DNA of 64,000 bases, from positions 2,170,001 through 2,234,000 of the forward strand of contig NZ_CP070353.1 in assembly GCF_016919405.1 (NCBI RefSeq), read 5' to 3'. Below, piece after piece: positions 1 to 8,989 of this stretch. The position numbers were made by a program, and so were the translations under genes. The stretch comes from Ensifer sp. PDNC004 (GTDB lineage Bacteria > Pseudomonadota > Alphaproteobacteria > Rhizobiales > Rhizobiaceae). How positions within the stretch are numbered: the stretch's first letter is position 1; each line of letters opens with the position of its first letter. The notes below the pieces were generated by a model. The model was not told where the DNA came from. It saw only the letters and a program-made list of their open reading frames with translations, and did not search any database.

Positions 1-1619
1 AGGCCAGCGGCAAGCTCGCTGACGGCGAGATCAATCTGGCGATCGAGCTCGCGCTTTTCCTGGTCGTTGCGGCTGCGCTCCATATCGGCGCGCGTCCGCT
101 GCTCTTCGCTTTCGGCCTCGATGCGGACCTTGGAGAGCGCGTTCTCCTTGAACACGCCAAGGGCACGCGCCATGTCGCCGATTTCGTCGCGGCGGCCGTC
201 GCCGTCGATCGTCGTGTCGAGGCGGCCATCGGCGAGACGACGCATTGCCGCGGTGATCTGGCCGATCGGCTTCTTCAGCGTCAGCGTCAGGGCGATGCCG
301 GCCAAAAGCGCGATGACGACACCGGCAACGGTCGCGGCGACCGAGATCTGGTTCGCCTCGTTACGCTCGGTTCCGGCGGCAACCTTCTGCTGTTCGGCAA
401 ATTCGGTGAGGTCGGTCCAGATCTGGTTGATCGATTGTCCGGCGGCGTCGAAGTCTGCGGTGCGCTTGACGGTGATCTCGACGAGCGCCGCGGCATCCTT
501 CTTCATCGCCGTCAGGATCGGCATCAGCGTGTCGGCGATCTTGTCGAAGGAGGCGCCGTCGCTCGCGACACCGCGAAGCGTCGCCATGTTCTGCTGAACG
601 GCGAGCGACTTGTCGAGCAGCTTCTGGCGATTGCTCTCGTTCGTCAGGCCCATGAAGGTGGCTGCGGAAATCTGGATATCGGTGATCGACGACGAAAGCC
701 TGCGGGTGGCGGTCAGAACCGATTCCGTCGTGACGATCTGCTCGTCGAGTTCGGCGAAAATCCGCGTCGCGTCGCGCATCTTGCCGACGGACGCCGCTTC
801 CAGGCGGAAGCTCGCCGTGCGGAAGCGGTCGACATATTTGGAGATCCCGGCAAGCGTTTCCGGTCCGGCCGGCGCCTTCAGGATGGCGCCGATCTCGCTC
901 GAAGCCGAGGTGATGGTCTCGGTGAGCGACTTTTCGTCCTTCGGCAGCAGGCGGAAAATATCACGCTCGGTGCGGCCGATCATCGGGAAGCGTTCCTTGA
1001 CCGCCTTCAGCTTGTCGTCGACGGTGATCGCCTTGCTCACTTCGGTGCCGAACTCGTTGAAGAAGCGGCTTGCGCGCATCAGCTTTTCGGCTTCGCGCAG
1101 CATGGTCTTGGCGGCGTTCTCGCTCTTGCGAACGGCGTATTGCAGGCGGTTCGATTCTTCGTTGATCTTGGCACGCTCGATCAGCAGGGCGTCGAGGTTC
1201 GAGTTCATTGCCGTGCGCAGGTCCTGCTCGCCAACGTGCAGCGTCCAAAGGCCGCCGATGCGGGCCTCGATGTCGCTCGTCGCCGCGATCGCCGCCTTCA
1301 GTTCGTCCTGGCCGTTCTGGCCGGCGACCTGTGCAGCGGTATCGGCGAGCACGTCCTTCTGCGCCGAAATCGTCGACTGCACGGCATCACGGGTTTCTTC
1401 GGTAGTCGAATGCAGGAAGGCGTTCATGCCCGCATAGACATCCTTGAAGCCACTCAAGGTCTGCAACACGCTGTTGGAAATCTCCATGCGTCCCTGAAGC
1501 AGGCCGGACGCATAGAGGCCGGTGATACCGACGGCACAGATGCTGACGACGAAGGGCAGGATGAAAAACAGCACCTTCGTCTGGATCTTGAAACGGGCAA
1601 GAATTCTATCGATGAACAT
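1..1619 (-). CDS. Methyl-accepting chemotaxis protein, 3' end outside window
   Basis: Transmembrane chemoreceptor that senses ligands in the periplasm and controls CheA. The visible 539 codons start at an ATG preceded by AAGGTG and encode a cytoplasmic N-terminus, a first membrane helix (residues about 15-40), a roughly 380-residue mainly helical periplasmic region, a second membrane helix (about 423-445) and a HAMP domain (from about 446, with the segment RRLADGRLD). The reading then enters a coiled coil; the methylation helices and signalling tip lie beyond position 1. A periplasmic domain this large is more than twice the usual four-helix bundle and resembles, from memory, S. meliloti McpZ. 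No symbol is assigned because the conserved tip cannot be seen. The gene is probably transcribed alone. Confidence 0.9.
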   Translation of the reverse strand, partial: MFIDRILARFKIQTKVLFFILPFVVSICAVGITGLYASGLLQGRMEISNSVLQTLSGFKDVYAGMNAFLHSTTEETRDAVQSTISAQKDVLADTAAQVAGQNGQDELKAAIAATSDIEARIGGLWTLHVGEQDLRTAMNSNLDALLIERAKINEESNRLQYAVRKSENAAKTMLREAEKLMRASRFFNEFGTEVSKAITVDDKLKAVKERFPMIGRTERDIFRLLPKDEKSLTETITSASSEIGAILKAPAGPETLAGISKYVDRFRTASFRLEAASVGKMRDATRIFAELDEQIVTTESVLTATRRLSSSITDIQISAATFMGLTNESNRQKLLDKSLAVQQNMATLRGVASDGASFDKIADTLMPILTAMKKDAAALVEITVKRTADFDAAGQSINQIWTDLTEFAEQQKVAAGTERNEANQISVAATVAGVVIALLAGIALTLTLKKPIGQITAAMRRLADGRLDTTIDGDGRRDEIGDMARALGVFKENALSKVRIEAESEEQRTRADMERSRNDQEKRELDRQIDLAVSELAAG

Positions 1620-1973
1620 GGAAAACACCTTGGCTCGCAGCTCGCATTCGCCTCCCCCGACGGCTCGCTAGGTCTCCGCACTCAACGACAGGGCGTGAAT
1701 GTGCGAACGATCGAGAGCCACCCGATGCGCAAACAGGCTGATGTTTTTCGAAAAATCATGCGGCGCACACCGCCAGTCCGTCGGCAATCATTGCGGATCC
1801 ACGGCGCCACTCCTCGGCAACGTGAACCTGACGAAACTCACATCGTCGCACTATCTGTTTTGAACGATTAAAATTTGTATAAGCGCATTCAACCCGCGGC
1901 AGAAAATCCGTAGGCATGCGCGGACGCGTCAATTGCGCCCGAGAGGCGGCCGCTTAAGGCCGATCCCCTGAAC
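1620..1973. other. Intergenic region upstream of the chemoreceptor
   Basis: No convincing gene on either strand. The stretch around 1855-1885 is clearly more AT-rich than its surroundings and is the likely promoter area for the leftward chemoreceptor gene. A GC-rich partial dyad near 1940-1965 might end the 48-aa gene transcript but has no T-run. No recognised operator was found. Confidence 0.5.
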
Positions 1974-2120
1974 TCAGAACCAGAGAGCCGGAAGGGCTGC
2001 GAGGGCGGCAACGGCAAAGAATGCAATCAAGGCGAGGCGCGTGAGTGCGGCCTTCTGCTGACGGCTTTCATCGGTGCGGGCGATCGCGATGGCGCGGGGA
2101 CGGCGGCGGATTTGGTTCAT
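1974..2120 (-). CDS. Small single-pass membrane protein (48 aa)
   Basis: A short ORF read leftward from an ATG that follows AAGGACAGG, a good ribosome-binding site. The product begins with a very basic segment (MNQIRRRPRAIAIAR), then a short polar stretch with DESRQQK, and ends in one hydrophobic helix of about 18 residues (LALIAFFAVAALAALPAL) followed by WF. This is the layout of a small inner-membrane protein with the positive N-terminus inside. No family is recognised. It stands alone between the chemoreceptor and the HI0933-type flavoprotein and ends at TGA. Its plausibility rests on the ribosome-binding site and the composition; there is no homology support. Confidence 0.55.
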   Translation of the reverse strand: MNQIRRRPRAIAIARTDESRQQKAALTRLALIAFFAVAALAALPALWF

Positions 2121-2355
2121 GGCATCCTGTCCTTGTCACATTGACCGGCAACGCTGGGTCCGCATGACCCGTATTGCCCGTCACAGTTATATTGCAGCCA
2201 TGCCGTGGCGGAAGAAAGTCAAAAAATCAGAAACAGTGTTATTTCCGTTTACGCGACAATCCGATCCCACCAACTGCCGGCTGTGCCGACAAGGATAAAG
2301 GTTCGGCGAGATATATTAACAATCACTGAAGCTCTACCCGCCAAAACCGGGGAAA

Positions 2356-3540
2356 TCAGGCGTCCTGGCCAGCCGCAAAGCCCGACGCCCAGGCCCATTG
2401 GAAATTGTAGCCGCCGAGCCAGCCGGTCACGTCGACGCACTCGCCAATAAAATAGAGTCCCGGCACCGCCTTTGCCTGCATCGTCTTGGAGTCGAGCCCG
2501 TTGGTATCGACGCCGCCAAGCGTGACTTCTGCAGTGCGGTAGCCTTCCGAACCGGCTGGCTTGATGGTCCAGGCCTGGATCGAGGTGGCAAGCTGATTGA
2601 TGGTCTTGTCCGAGAGGTCGGCAAGCTGGCGCCCGGTCAGCTTTGCGCCGTCGGCGAAAAACTGTGCCAGCCGCCGCGGCAGGATATCGCCGAGTGCCGT
2701 CTGCACCGCCTGCTTACCGTGGGTGCGGCGGATTTCTTTCAGGATCGCGGCGATGTCGATGTCGGGCATCAACCTGAGTACGATCTCCTGCCCCTCGCGC
2801 CAATAGGAGGAAATCTGCAGGATGGCCGGACCGCTCAGGCCGCGATGGGTGATCAGCACCGCCTCGCGAAACGCCGTCTTGCCGGACCGCGCTTCCGCAT
2901 CGGCGGCGACGCCGGCCAGGTCCCCGATCGCTTCGAGCTGCGCCGGATCGAGCGTCAGCGGCACGAGACCGGGACGCGTTTCGATGAGCCGGAGGCCGAA
3001 CTGCTCGGCGATCCGGTAGGCAAGCCCGGTGGCCCCCATCTTCGGGATCGACTTGCCGCCGCTGGCAACAACCAGTGACTGTGCATCGATCGGTCCCTCG
3101 CCCGTCATCACGCGAAATCCGGCGCCGTGGCGCTCAACGCTCTCGATCGTCGTTTCGAGGCGAAGATCGGCATGCACGTCGCGCATTTCGGACAGCAGCA
3201 TCTTGATGATGTCTTTCGCCGAATGGTCGCAGAAGAGTTGGCCGAGAGTCTTTTCGTGCCAGGCGATGCCATGCTTTTCGACAAAAGCGAGGAAATCGCG
3301 CGGCGTGTAGCGTGCCAGCGCCGACTTTGCGAAATGCGGATTGGCGGACAGAAAGTTCTTCGGCCCCGCTTGGATATTGGTGAAGTTGCAGCGGCCACCG
3401 CCGGAGATGCGGATCTTTTCACCCGGCGCCTTGGCATGGTCGAGCACGGCCACGCGGCGGCCGCGCTTGCCCGCCTCGATGGCGCACATCATGCCGGCGG
3501 CACCGGCGCCAATGATCACCACATCTGTCTTTTCAGCCAC
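2356..3540 (-). CDS. HI0933/YhiN-family FAD-dependent oxidoreductase
   Basis: Flavoprotein of the BaiN/HI0933 family, a group of NAD(P)/FAD enzymes whose physiological substrate is mostly unknown. The N-terminus has the dinucleotide fold VVIIGAGAAG, followed by KIRISGGGRCNFTN, typical of this family, and the C-terminus has YFIGECVDVTGWLGGYN, the closing FAD-contact motif. Length from the chosen GTG is 394 aa, normal for the family. The GTG is preferred because GGAG lies eight bases before it and the fold begins five residues later; an in-frame ATG at 3579 would add 13 unconserved residues. It is divergent from the glutamine-synthetase-like gene, with which no functional link is evident. Confidence 0.85.
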   Translation of the reverse strand: MAEKTDVVIIGAGAAGMMCAIEAGKRGRRVAVLDHAKAPGEKIRISGGGRCNFTNIQAGPKNFLSANPHFAKSALARYTPRDFLAFVEKHGIAWHEKTLGQLFCDHSAKDIIKMLLSEMRDVHADLRLETTIESVERHGAGFRVMTGEGPIDAQSLVVASGGKSIPKMGATGLAYRIAEQFGLRLIETRPGLVPLTLDPAQLEAIGDLAGVAADAEARSGKTAFREAVLITHRGLSGPAILQISSYWREGQEIVLRLMPDIDIAAILKEIRRTHGKQAVQTALGDILPRRLAQFFADGAKLTGRQLADLSDKTINQLATSIQAWTIKPAGSEGYRTAEVTLGGVDTNGLDSKTMQAKAVPGLYFIGECVDVTGWLGGYNFQWAWASGFAAGQDA

Positions 3541-3663
3541 GAAACACTCCGCTCGTTTGTCCTTCCATTCCGGGGGCAAAGCAGAAAGTCAATGATCAAG
3601 CCCATCTAGCCAATTGCCAATCTGTGGTTATGATGCGCTATCCGAAGCCAAAACCGGTGATTT

Positions 3664-5100
3664 ATGCCCTCCAAGAGAAGTGCTGCCCAACAAACAACGA
3701 AAATCAGCAAGACTTCGAAAATACCCCCCGCCCTCCACTCCCTCCGCGGTGTGAAGACCTGGAAGGAAGCCACGGACTGGCTCAAGATCCGCGGCATCGA
3801 AGACGTCGAATGCATCACGCCCGACCTCGCCGGCGTTCCGCGCGGCAAGATGATGCCGACCTCGAAGTTTACCTCCAACACCTCGCTGGCGCTGCCCTCG
3901 GCGGTCTACCGCCACACGATCTCGGGCGAATATCCGGACGAAACCGGCCAGTTCCGCTACGATTCCCGCGACAGCGACATCAAGCTCGTGCCCGATCTTT
4001 CGACCCTTTCGGTCGTTCCCTGGGAGACCGACCCGACGGCGCAGGTGATCTGCGACATCGTCGGCTCGCAGGGCGAGCAGATCAGCTACACGCCGCGCAA
4101 CGTCCTGAAGCGCGTGGTCGATCTCTACAAGCAGAAGGGCTGGAAGCCGGTCGTCGCACCCGAGATCGAATTCTACCTCGTCGCCACCAATGACGATCCC
4201 GACTATCCCCTGCATCCGCCGAAAGGCCGCTCCGGTCGCTCGATCCTCGGCGGCCAGGGCTATTCGATCGCCGGCATCAACGAATTCGACGAACTGATCG
4301 ACGACATCTATCACTTCTCCGAGAAACAGGGTCTCGAGATCGATACGCTGATCCACGAAGAAGGACCGGCGCAGCTCGAAATCAACCTGCGCCATGGCGA
4401 TCCGATCGAGCTGGCCGACCAGGTCTTCCTGTTCAAGCGGACGATCCGCGAGGCGGCGCTGAAACACGGCATCTACGCCACCTTCATGGCCAAGCCGATG
4501 CAGGGCCAGCCGGGCTCGGCGATGCACATTCACCAGTCGGTGGTCGAGACCAACACCGGCCGCAACCTGTTCTCCAACCCGGACGGTTCCGCATCGAAGG
4601 AATTCTTCCACTTCATCGGCGGCATGCAGCACTATGTGCCGCGCACGCTGGTGATGATGGCGCCCTATGTGAACTCCTTCCGCCGACTGACGCCCGACAT
4701 GTCCGCGCCGGTCAACACCGCCTGGGGCTACGACAACCGCACCACCGCCTTCCGCATCCCGGTGTCGGAGCCGGTCGCCCGGCGTATCGAGAACCGGCTG
4801 CCGAGTTCGGATGCCAATCCCTATCTGGCGCTCGCGGCCTCGCTCGCCTGCGGCTATCTCGGCATCATAGAACAGCGCGATCCGACGGCGCCGACCGAGG
4901 ACACGGCGAACGAGGGCGAGATCGACCTGCCCCGCGGCCTGCTCGAAGCCGTTGCGCTGCTGGAATCGGCACCCTCGCTTGCAGATGTGCTCAGCCCCGA
5001 GTTCATCGCCATCTATGCCGGCGTCAAGCGTGGCGAGTTCGAGACCTTCATGCAGGTCATCAGTCCCTGGGAGCGCGAATTCCTGCTTCTCAACGTCTGA
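3664..5100 (+). CDS. Glutamine synthetase family protein, gamma-glutamylpolyamine synthetase-like
   Basis: ATP-dependent ligase of the glutamine synthetase superfamily (478 aa). Visible hallmarks are the Glu-rich metal site APEIEFYLV (about 170), the ATP/glutamate motif AMHIHQS (about 280), APYVNSFRRL and the NRTTAFRIP segment in the C-terminal catalytic domain. The ORF has a basic 25-residue N-terminal extension and lacks the class I adenylylation-loop context of GlnA. It is followed after 15 bp by an FAD oxidoreductase of the PuuB type, a pairing known from putrescine breakdown (PuuA-PuuB), so gamma-glutamylation of an amine is the best guess. It could instead act on another amine such as ethanolamine or an amino-acid analogue. 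No transporter or other puu gene is adjacent. Confidence 0.85.
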   Translation: MPSKRSAAQQTTKISKTSKIPPALHSLRGVKTWKEATDWLKIRGIEDVECITPDLAGVPRGKMMPTSKFTSNTSLALPSAVYRHTISGEYPDETGQFRYDSRDSDIKLVPDLSTLSVVPWETDPTAQVICDIVGSQGEQISYTPRNVLKRVVDLYKQKGWKPVVAPEIEFYLVATNDDPDYPLHPPKGRSGRSILGGQGYSIAGINEFDELIDDIYHFSEKQGLEIDTLIHEEGPAQLEINLRHGDPIELADQVFLFKRTIREAALKHGIYATFMAKPMQGQPGSAMHIHQSVVETNTGRNLFSNPDGSASKEFFHFIGGMQHYVPRTLVMMAPYVNSFRRLTPDMSAPVNTAWGYDNRTTAFRIPVSEPVARRIENRLPSSDANPYLALAASLACGYLGIIEQRDPTAPTEDTANEGEIDLPRGLLEAVALLESAPSLADVLSPEFIAIYAGVKRGEFETFMQVISPWEREFLLLNV

Positions 5101-5115
5101 CCTCAGAGGTTCTCC

Positions 5116-6402
5116 ATGTCCTGGCAAAGCCCGATCTCGCCCGGTTACTCCTGGTATGAGGCGACTGTTCCGGACCGACCGGACTATCCGCCCATGCCGG
5201 GATCGCGGAAAGCCAATGTCGCGATCGTTGGCGGCGGCTATACGGGACTTCAGGCGGCTTACAACCTTGCCAGGCAAGGCGTCGACGTCACCCTGATCGA
5301 CGCCTGCCGCTTCGGCGACGGTGCCTCTGGCCGCAATGGCGGCCAGTTCGGCACAGGTCAGCGCGCCTGGGCGGACGAGACGGAAGAGAGCCTCGGCCAC
5401 GAACGGGCGCAGGCGCTGTTCGACATGGCCGAGAACGCCAAGCGATATGTGCTCGACTTTGCGAACGCGCACGAGATCGACATCGAATTCGTTCCCGGCC
5501 AACTCTCGGTCGGGCACAAGCAAAGCCTCCAAAAAGACTATCGCGACCATGCCGAGGCGATGGCGACACGCTTCGGCTATCCGCACCTGACCTTCATGGA
5601 GCGCGAGGAAACCGCAAGCCGGCTCGGATCCGACCACTACCACTTCGGCATTCGCGATGCCGGCACCGGCCACATCCACCCGATGAAGCTGCTGGTCGGC
5701 CTTGCGAAACAGGCAGCGCTTGCCGGTGCCAACCTCTTCGAGCAGACCAAGGCCCTGAAGATCGATCGCCAGGGCGGCGCGATCGTCATCACCACCGACC
5801 GCGGCACGATCACCGCCGACCGTGTGCTCGTCGCCTGCAATGCCTATATCGGCAACCTGGAGCCGGTGAGCGCCAGCCATGTCATGCCGATCCGTTCCTT
5901 CATCGGCGCAACGACAGTGCTTTCGGACCACCCTGACGTCATTCCCGGTGGAGAGTCGGTCGACGATTCGCGCTTCGTCGTGCGCTACTTCCGCAAGTCG
6001 CGGGATGGACGGCTGCTGTTCGGCGGCCGCGAAGCCTATACCGCCGACAATCCGCGCGACATCTCCACCCATATCCGCCGGCAGATCAGCGAGATCTATC
6101 CGCAGCTCGCCAATGTCGAGATCACCCATGCCTGGGGCGGCTCCGTCGGCATCACCATGCCACGCACGCCCTTCTGTCGCGAGGTCATGCCCGGCGTCAC
6201 CTCGATCGGCGGCTATTCCGGCCACGGTGTGATGCTCTCCAACTATTGCGGCAAGCTCTATGCGGATCTCGTGCTCGGCAAGGACACCGAGCTCGACCTC
6301 TTGAAGGCGCTGAAAATCCCTGCTTTTCCGGGCGGAACCCGGTTCCGCTCCGCCCTTCTCTTCTTCGCGCTTAGCTGGTACGCATTACGCGACAGGTTCT
6401 GA
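5116..6402 (+). CDS. FAD-dependent oxidoreductase, gamma-glutamylputrescine oxidase-like
   Basis: DAO-family flavoenzyme (428 aa). The N-terminal arm SWQSPISPGYSWYEATV precedes a Rossmann motif VAIVGGGYTGLQAAYNL at residues 36-52; DGASGRNGGQ follows at about 70, and the C-terminal GGYSGHGVMLSNYCGK contacts FAD. This layout is typical of PuuB/OrdL enzymes, which oxidise gamma-glutamylated amines to aldehydes with H2O2 release. It is 15 bp behind the glutamine-synthetase-like gene with AGAGGTT as ribosome-binding site, so the two form an operon and probably act in sequence. The actual substrate cannot be read from the sequence. Confidence 0.85.
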   Translation: MSWQSPISPGYSWYEATVPDRPDYPPMPGSRKANVAIVGGGYTGLQAAYNLARQGVDVTLIDACRFGDGASGRNGGQFGTGQRAWADETEESLGHERAQALFDMAENAKRYVLDFANAHEIDIEFVPGQLSVGHKQSLQKDYRDHAEAMATRFGYPHLTFMEREETASRLGSDHYHFGIRDAGTGHIHPMKLLVGLAKQAALAGANLFEQTKALKIDRQGGAIVITTDRGTITADRVLVACNAYIGNLEPVSASHVMPIRSFIGATTVLSDHPDVIPGGESVDDSRFVVRYFRKSRDGRLLFGGREAYTADNPRDISTHIRRQISEIYPQLANVEITHAWGGSVGITMPRTPFCREVMPGVTSIGGYSGHGVMLSNYCGKLYADLVLGKDTELDLLKALKIPAFPGGTRFRSALLFFALSWYALRDRF

Positions 6403-6440
6403 AGAAGGCTTGCGGCGGCATTTTATTGCGCCGCGCTTGA

Positions 6441-6554
6441 GATCACGATGATTTTGGGTCGGCTCGACCCAAAATCATAAACGTGTTCGATAGTTAGAAG
6501 ATAATGCGGGATGCGGGCGGAAAACCGCACGCACTTTTCCTCATCCCGCACTAG
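6441..6554. repeat. RIME-like intergenic palindromic repeat, copy 1
   Basis: A mosaic of two stem-loops. The first is perfect: 14-bp arms at 6448-6461 and 6465-6478 around a 3-nt loop (GATTTTGGGTCG and its complement at the core). The second has outer arms 6505-6513 (TGCGGGATG) and 6542-6550 enclosing an inner GCGG-AAAA-CCGC. It begins GATCACGATGATT and ends CTAG, exactly as the copy at 29555-29664 does. It matches what I recall of Rhizobium-specific intergenic mosaic elements. It lies between the oxidase gene and zwf, and the folded RNA could end or stabilise the upstream transcript. Confidence 0.75.
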
Positions 6555-6611
6555 CGCCTTTAAATCGATTAGATTATATGTGCCCCTGACCTGAACAGAT
6601 CGAGATATCCC

Positions 6612-8087
6612 ATGAGCAGCCAGATCATTCCCGTCGAACCATTTGATTATGTGGTGTTCGGGGGCACCGGCGATCTTGCGGAGCGCAAGCTGTTGCCGGC
6701 GCTCTATCACCGGCAACTGGAAGGCCAGATCACTGAGCCGACGCGCATCATCGGCGCCTCGCGCGCGGCACTCAGCCATGAGGATTATCGCAAGTTTGCC
6801 GTCGACGCGCTGAAGGAACATCTGAAGCCGGAAGAGTACAAGGAAGAGGAGGTCGCGAAGTTCGCTGCACGCCTGTTCTACGTCTCCGTCGACGCCAAGT
6901 CCGACCAGGGTTGGGACGCGCTGAAGAAGATCCTCGAAGAGGGCAAGGAGCGCATTCGCGCCTTCTATCTTGCCGTCGGTCCGGCGATCTTCGGCGACAT
7001 CTCCGAGCGCATCCGCGACCACAAGCTGATCACCAAGAACACCCGCATCGTCGTCGAAAAGCCGATCGGCCGCGACCTTGCGTCTGCGACCGAACTCAAC
7101 GACACGATCGGCAAGGTCTTCCGCGAAGAGCAGATCTTCCGTATCGACCATTATCTCGGCAAGGAGACGGTGCAGAACCTGATGGCGCTGCGCTTTGCCA
7201 ACGCGCTCTATGAGCCGCTGTGGAACTCCGCCCATATCGACCACGTGCAGATCACCGTGTCGGAAGCCGTTGGCCTGGAAAACCGCGCCGGCTACTACGA
7301 CAAGGCCGGCGCGCTACGCGACATGGTGCAGAACCACATCTTGCAGCTCGTCTGCTTCGTCGCCATGGAAGCGCCGACCTCGATGGACGCAGAAGCGGTG
7401 CGCGACGAGAAGCTCAAGGTTCTGCGCGCGCTGAAGCCGATCACGTCTTCGAATGTCGAGCAGGTGACGGTGCGCGGCCAGTACCGCGCCGGCGCTTCGG
7501 CTGGCGGCCCGGTCAAGGGGTACCTCGAAGAGCTCGAAGGCGGCGTCTCGAACACCGAAACCTTCGTGGCGATCAAGGCCGAGGTCAGCAACTGGCGGTG
7601 GGCCGGAGTGCCCTTCTACATTCGCACCGGCAAGCGCCTTGCCGGCCGCATGTCGGAGATCGTCATAACCTTCAAGCAGATCCCGCACTCGATCTTCGAC
7701 AACAATGCCGGCCGTATCTCGGCCAACCAGTTGGTCATCCGCCTGCAGCCGAACGAAGGCGTGAAGCAGTCGCTGATGATCAAGGACCCGGGCCCGGGCG
7801 GAATGCGCCTGCGCAGCGTCTCGCTCGACATGAGCTTCGCCGAGGCCTTTGCGGTGCGCAATGCGGACGCCTATGAGCGGCTGCTCTTCGACGTCATCCG
7901 CAACAACCAGACGCTGTTCGTGCGCCGCGACGAAGTCGAGGCCGCATGGAAGTGGGTCGATCCGATCCTGAAGGCCTGGGAAGAGACCGGACAGCAGGTC
8001 CAGGGCTACACGGCCGGCACCTGGGGCCCGAGCCAGTCGATCGCGCTGATCGAGCGTGACGGCCGGACCTGGAACGATGCGATATAG
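6612..8087 (+). CDS. zwf: Glucose-6-phosphate 1-dehydrogenase
   Basis: Oxidises glucose-6-phosphate to 6-phosphogluconolactone with NAD(P)+, the entry to the Entner-Doudoroff and pentose phosphate routes. The 491-aa product shows the nucleotide-binding GGTGDLAERKLLPALY near residues 17-32, EKPIGRDL at about 150 and the substrate-binding catalytic motif RIDHYLGKE at about 177-185. It is full length for the family. It begins an operon with pgl (8 bp gap) and edd. The start follows an AT-rich leader behind the RIME-like repeat; the only purine-rich stretch before the ATG is GATCGAGATATCCC, so the ribosome-binding site is weak. In Sinorhizobium this operon is the main sugar catabolic route because phosphofructokinase is lacking. 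Confidence 0.97.
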   Translation: MSSQIIPVEPFDYVVFGGTGDLAERKLLPALYHRQLEGQITEPTRIIGASRAALSHEDYRKFAVDALKEHLKPEEYKEEEVAKFAARLFYVSVDAKSDQGWDALKKILEEGKERIRAFYLAVGPAIFGDISERIRDHKLITKNTRIVVEKPIGRDLASATELNDTIGKVFREEQIFRIDHYLGKETVQNLMALRFANALYEPLWNSAHIDHVQITVSEAVGLENRAGYYDKAGALRDMVQNHILQLVCFVAMEAPTSMDAEAVRDEKLKVLRALKPITSSNVEQVTVRGQYRAGASAGGPVKGYLEELEGGVSNTETFVAIKAEVSNWRWAGVPFYIRTGKRLAGRMSEIVITFKQIPHSIFDNNAGRISANQLVIRLQPNEGVKQSLMIKDPGPGGMRLRSVSLDMSFAEAFAVRNADAYERLLFDVIRNNQTLFVRRDEVEAAWKWVDPILKAWEETGQQVQGYTAGTWGPSQSIALIERDGRTWNDAI

Positions 8088-8095
8088 GTGCGCCG

Positions 8096-8794
8096 ATGAC
8101 GTCTAAGCTACATACATTCGAAAACGGCGCAGCACTGGCGCAAGGCCTTGCCGATGCCGTTAGCAGCACTCTTTCTGCCGGTATCGCGGCACGCGGCTCC
8201 GCAAGCATCGCCGTCTCCGGCGGCTCCACGCCCAAGGCATTCTTCCAGGCGCTTTCGAAGAAAGACATCGCCTGGGACAAGGTGACGGTGACACTGGTCG
8301 ACGAACGCTTCGTGCCGCCGGAAAGCGACCGCTCCAACCACGGCCTCGTGGCGGCCAACCTGCTTCAGGACAAGGCCGCTGCAGCAACTTTCCTGCCGCT
8401 CTACCAGGCGGCCCCGACAGCGGAGGCCGCGGCTGATCTCGCAAGCCGGGAAACGGCGAAGATCGGTGCACCGTTCGACGTCGCGATCCTCGGCATGGGA
8501 ACGGACGGGCACACCGCATCGTTCTTCCCGGGCGGATCGCAACTCGCGCGCGCCATCGATCCGGCAACGCCGCGCGGCGTGATCACGATGGAAGCCGAGG
8601 GTGCCGGTGAAACCCGCCTGACCTTTACCTTTGCCAGCCTCCAGGATGCACGGCTTCTGGTGCTGCACATCGAAGGCGAAGGCAAGAAGACGGTTCTCGC
8701 CAAGGCCGAAGAAGCCGGTGACGAAAAGGACATGCCGATCCGCGCGATGCTGCGCCGCGCCGCGTCGCCGGTGCAGATCTACTGGGCGCCGTAG
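8096..8794 (+). CDS. pgl: 6-phosphogluconolactonase
   Basis: Hydrolyses 6-phosphogluconolactone, the unstable product of Zwf, to 6-phosphogluconate. The 232-aa protein belongs to the DevB/NagB-like fold: SIAVSGGSTPKAFFQAL near residue 38, VTLVDERFVPPESDRSNHG at about 65 and AILGMGTDGHTASFFPG at about 132 are the family's phosphate-binding and catalytic signatures. It starts 8 bp after the zwf stop, which implies cotranscription. It ends with the sequence PVQIYWAP, usual for the family. The next gene, edd, is 195 bp away, so edd may also have its own promoter. Confidence 0.96.
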   Translation: MTSKLHTFENGAALAQGLADAVSSTLSAGIAARGSASIAVSGGSTPKAFFQALSKKDIAWDKVTVTLVDERFVPPESDRSNHGLVAANLLQDKAAAATFLPLYQAAPTAEAAADLASRETAKIGAPFDVAILGMGTDGHTASFFPGGSQLARAIDPATPRGVITMEAEGAGETRLTFTFASLQDARLLVLHIEGEGKKTVLAKAEEAGDEKDMPIRAMLRRAASPVQIYWAP

Positions 8795-8989
8795 ATCGGA
8801 ATGATGTTGGGCCGAACCGGCCCGATAGGAACTTTGGAGACACGTTCAGCCGGTGGCGCGCCCCCGTCGGATTGGACAGGTGTTTCTGAGAAACGCCGGG
8901 ACGCGGCTTGCGCTCTCCCAAGCTCGCCGCGCTCCGGACGATGACTGGATGAAGATGAGGAGTCCGAAGACTCCGGAACAGGATTTGCC

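Noticed and set aside
435..1871. 478-codon plus-strand frame opposite the chemoreceptor
   Set aside because: The chemoreceptor has membrane helices and a HAMP domain on the minus strand; the plus-strand product is Arg/Gly-rich with none.
3628..6225. 865-codon open frame on the minus strand opposite the synthetase/oxidase genes
   Set aside because: It is antisense to two clearly conserved enzymes and its translation is rich in Arg, Gly, Asp and His without motifs. High GC third positions keep antisense frames open.
8809..8823. GGGCCG hairpin between pgl and edd as terminator
   Set aside because: Six-bp stem without T-run; edd most likely continues the same transcript.
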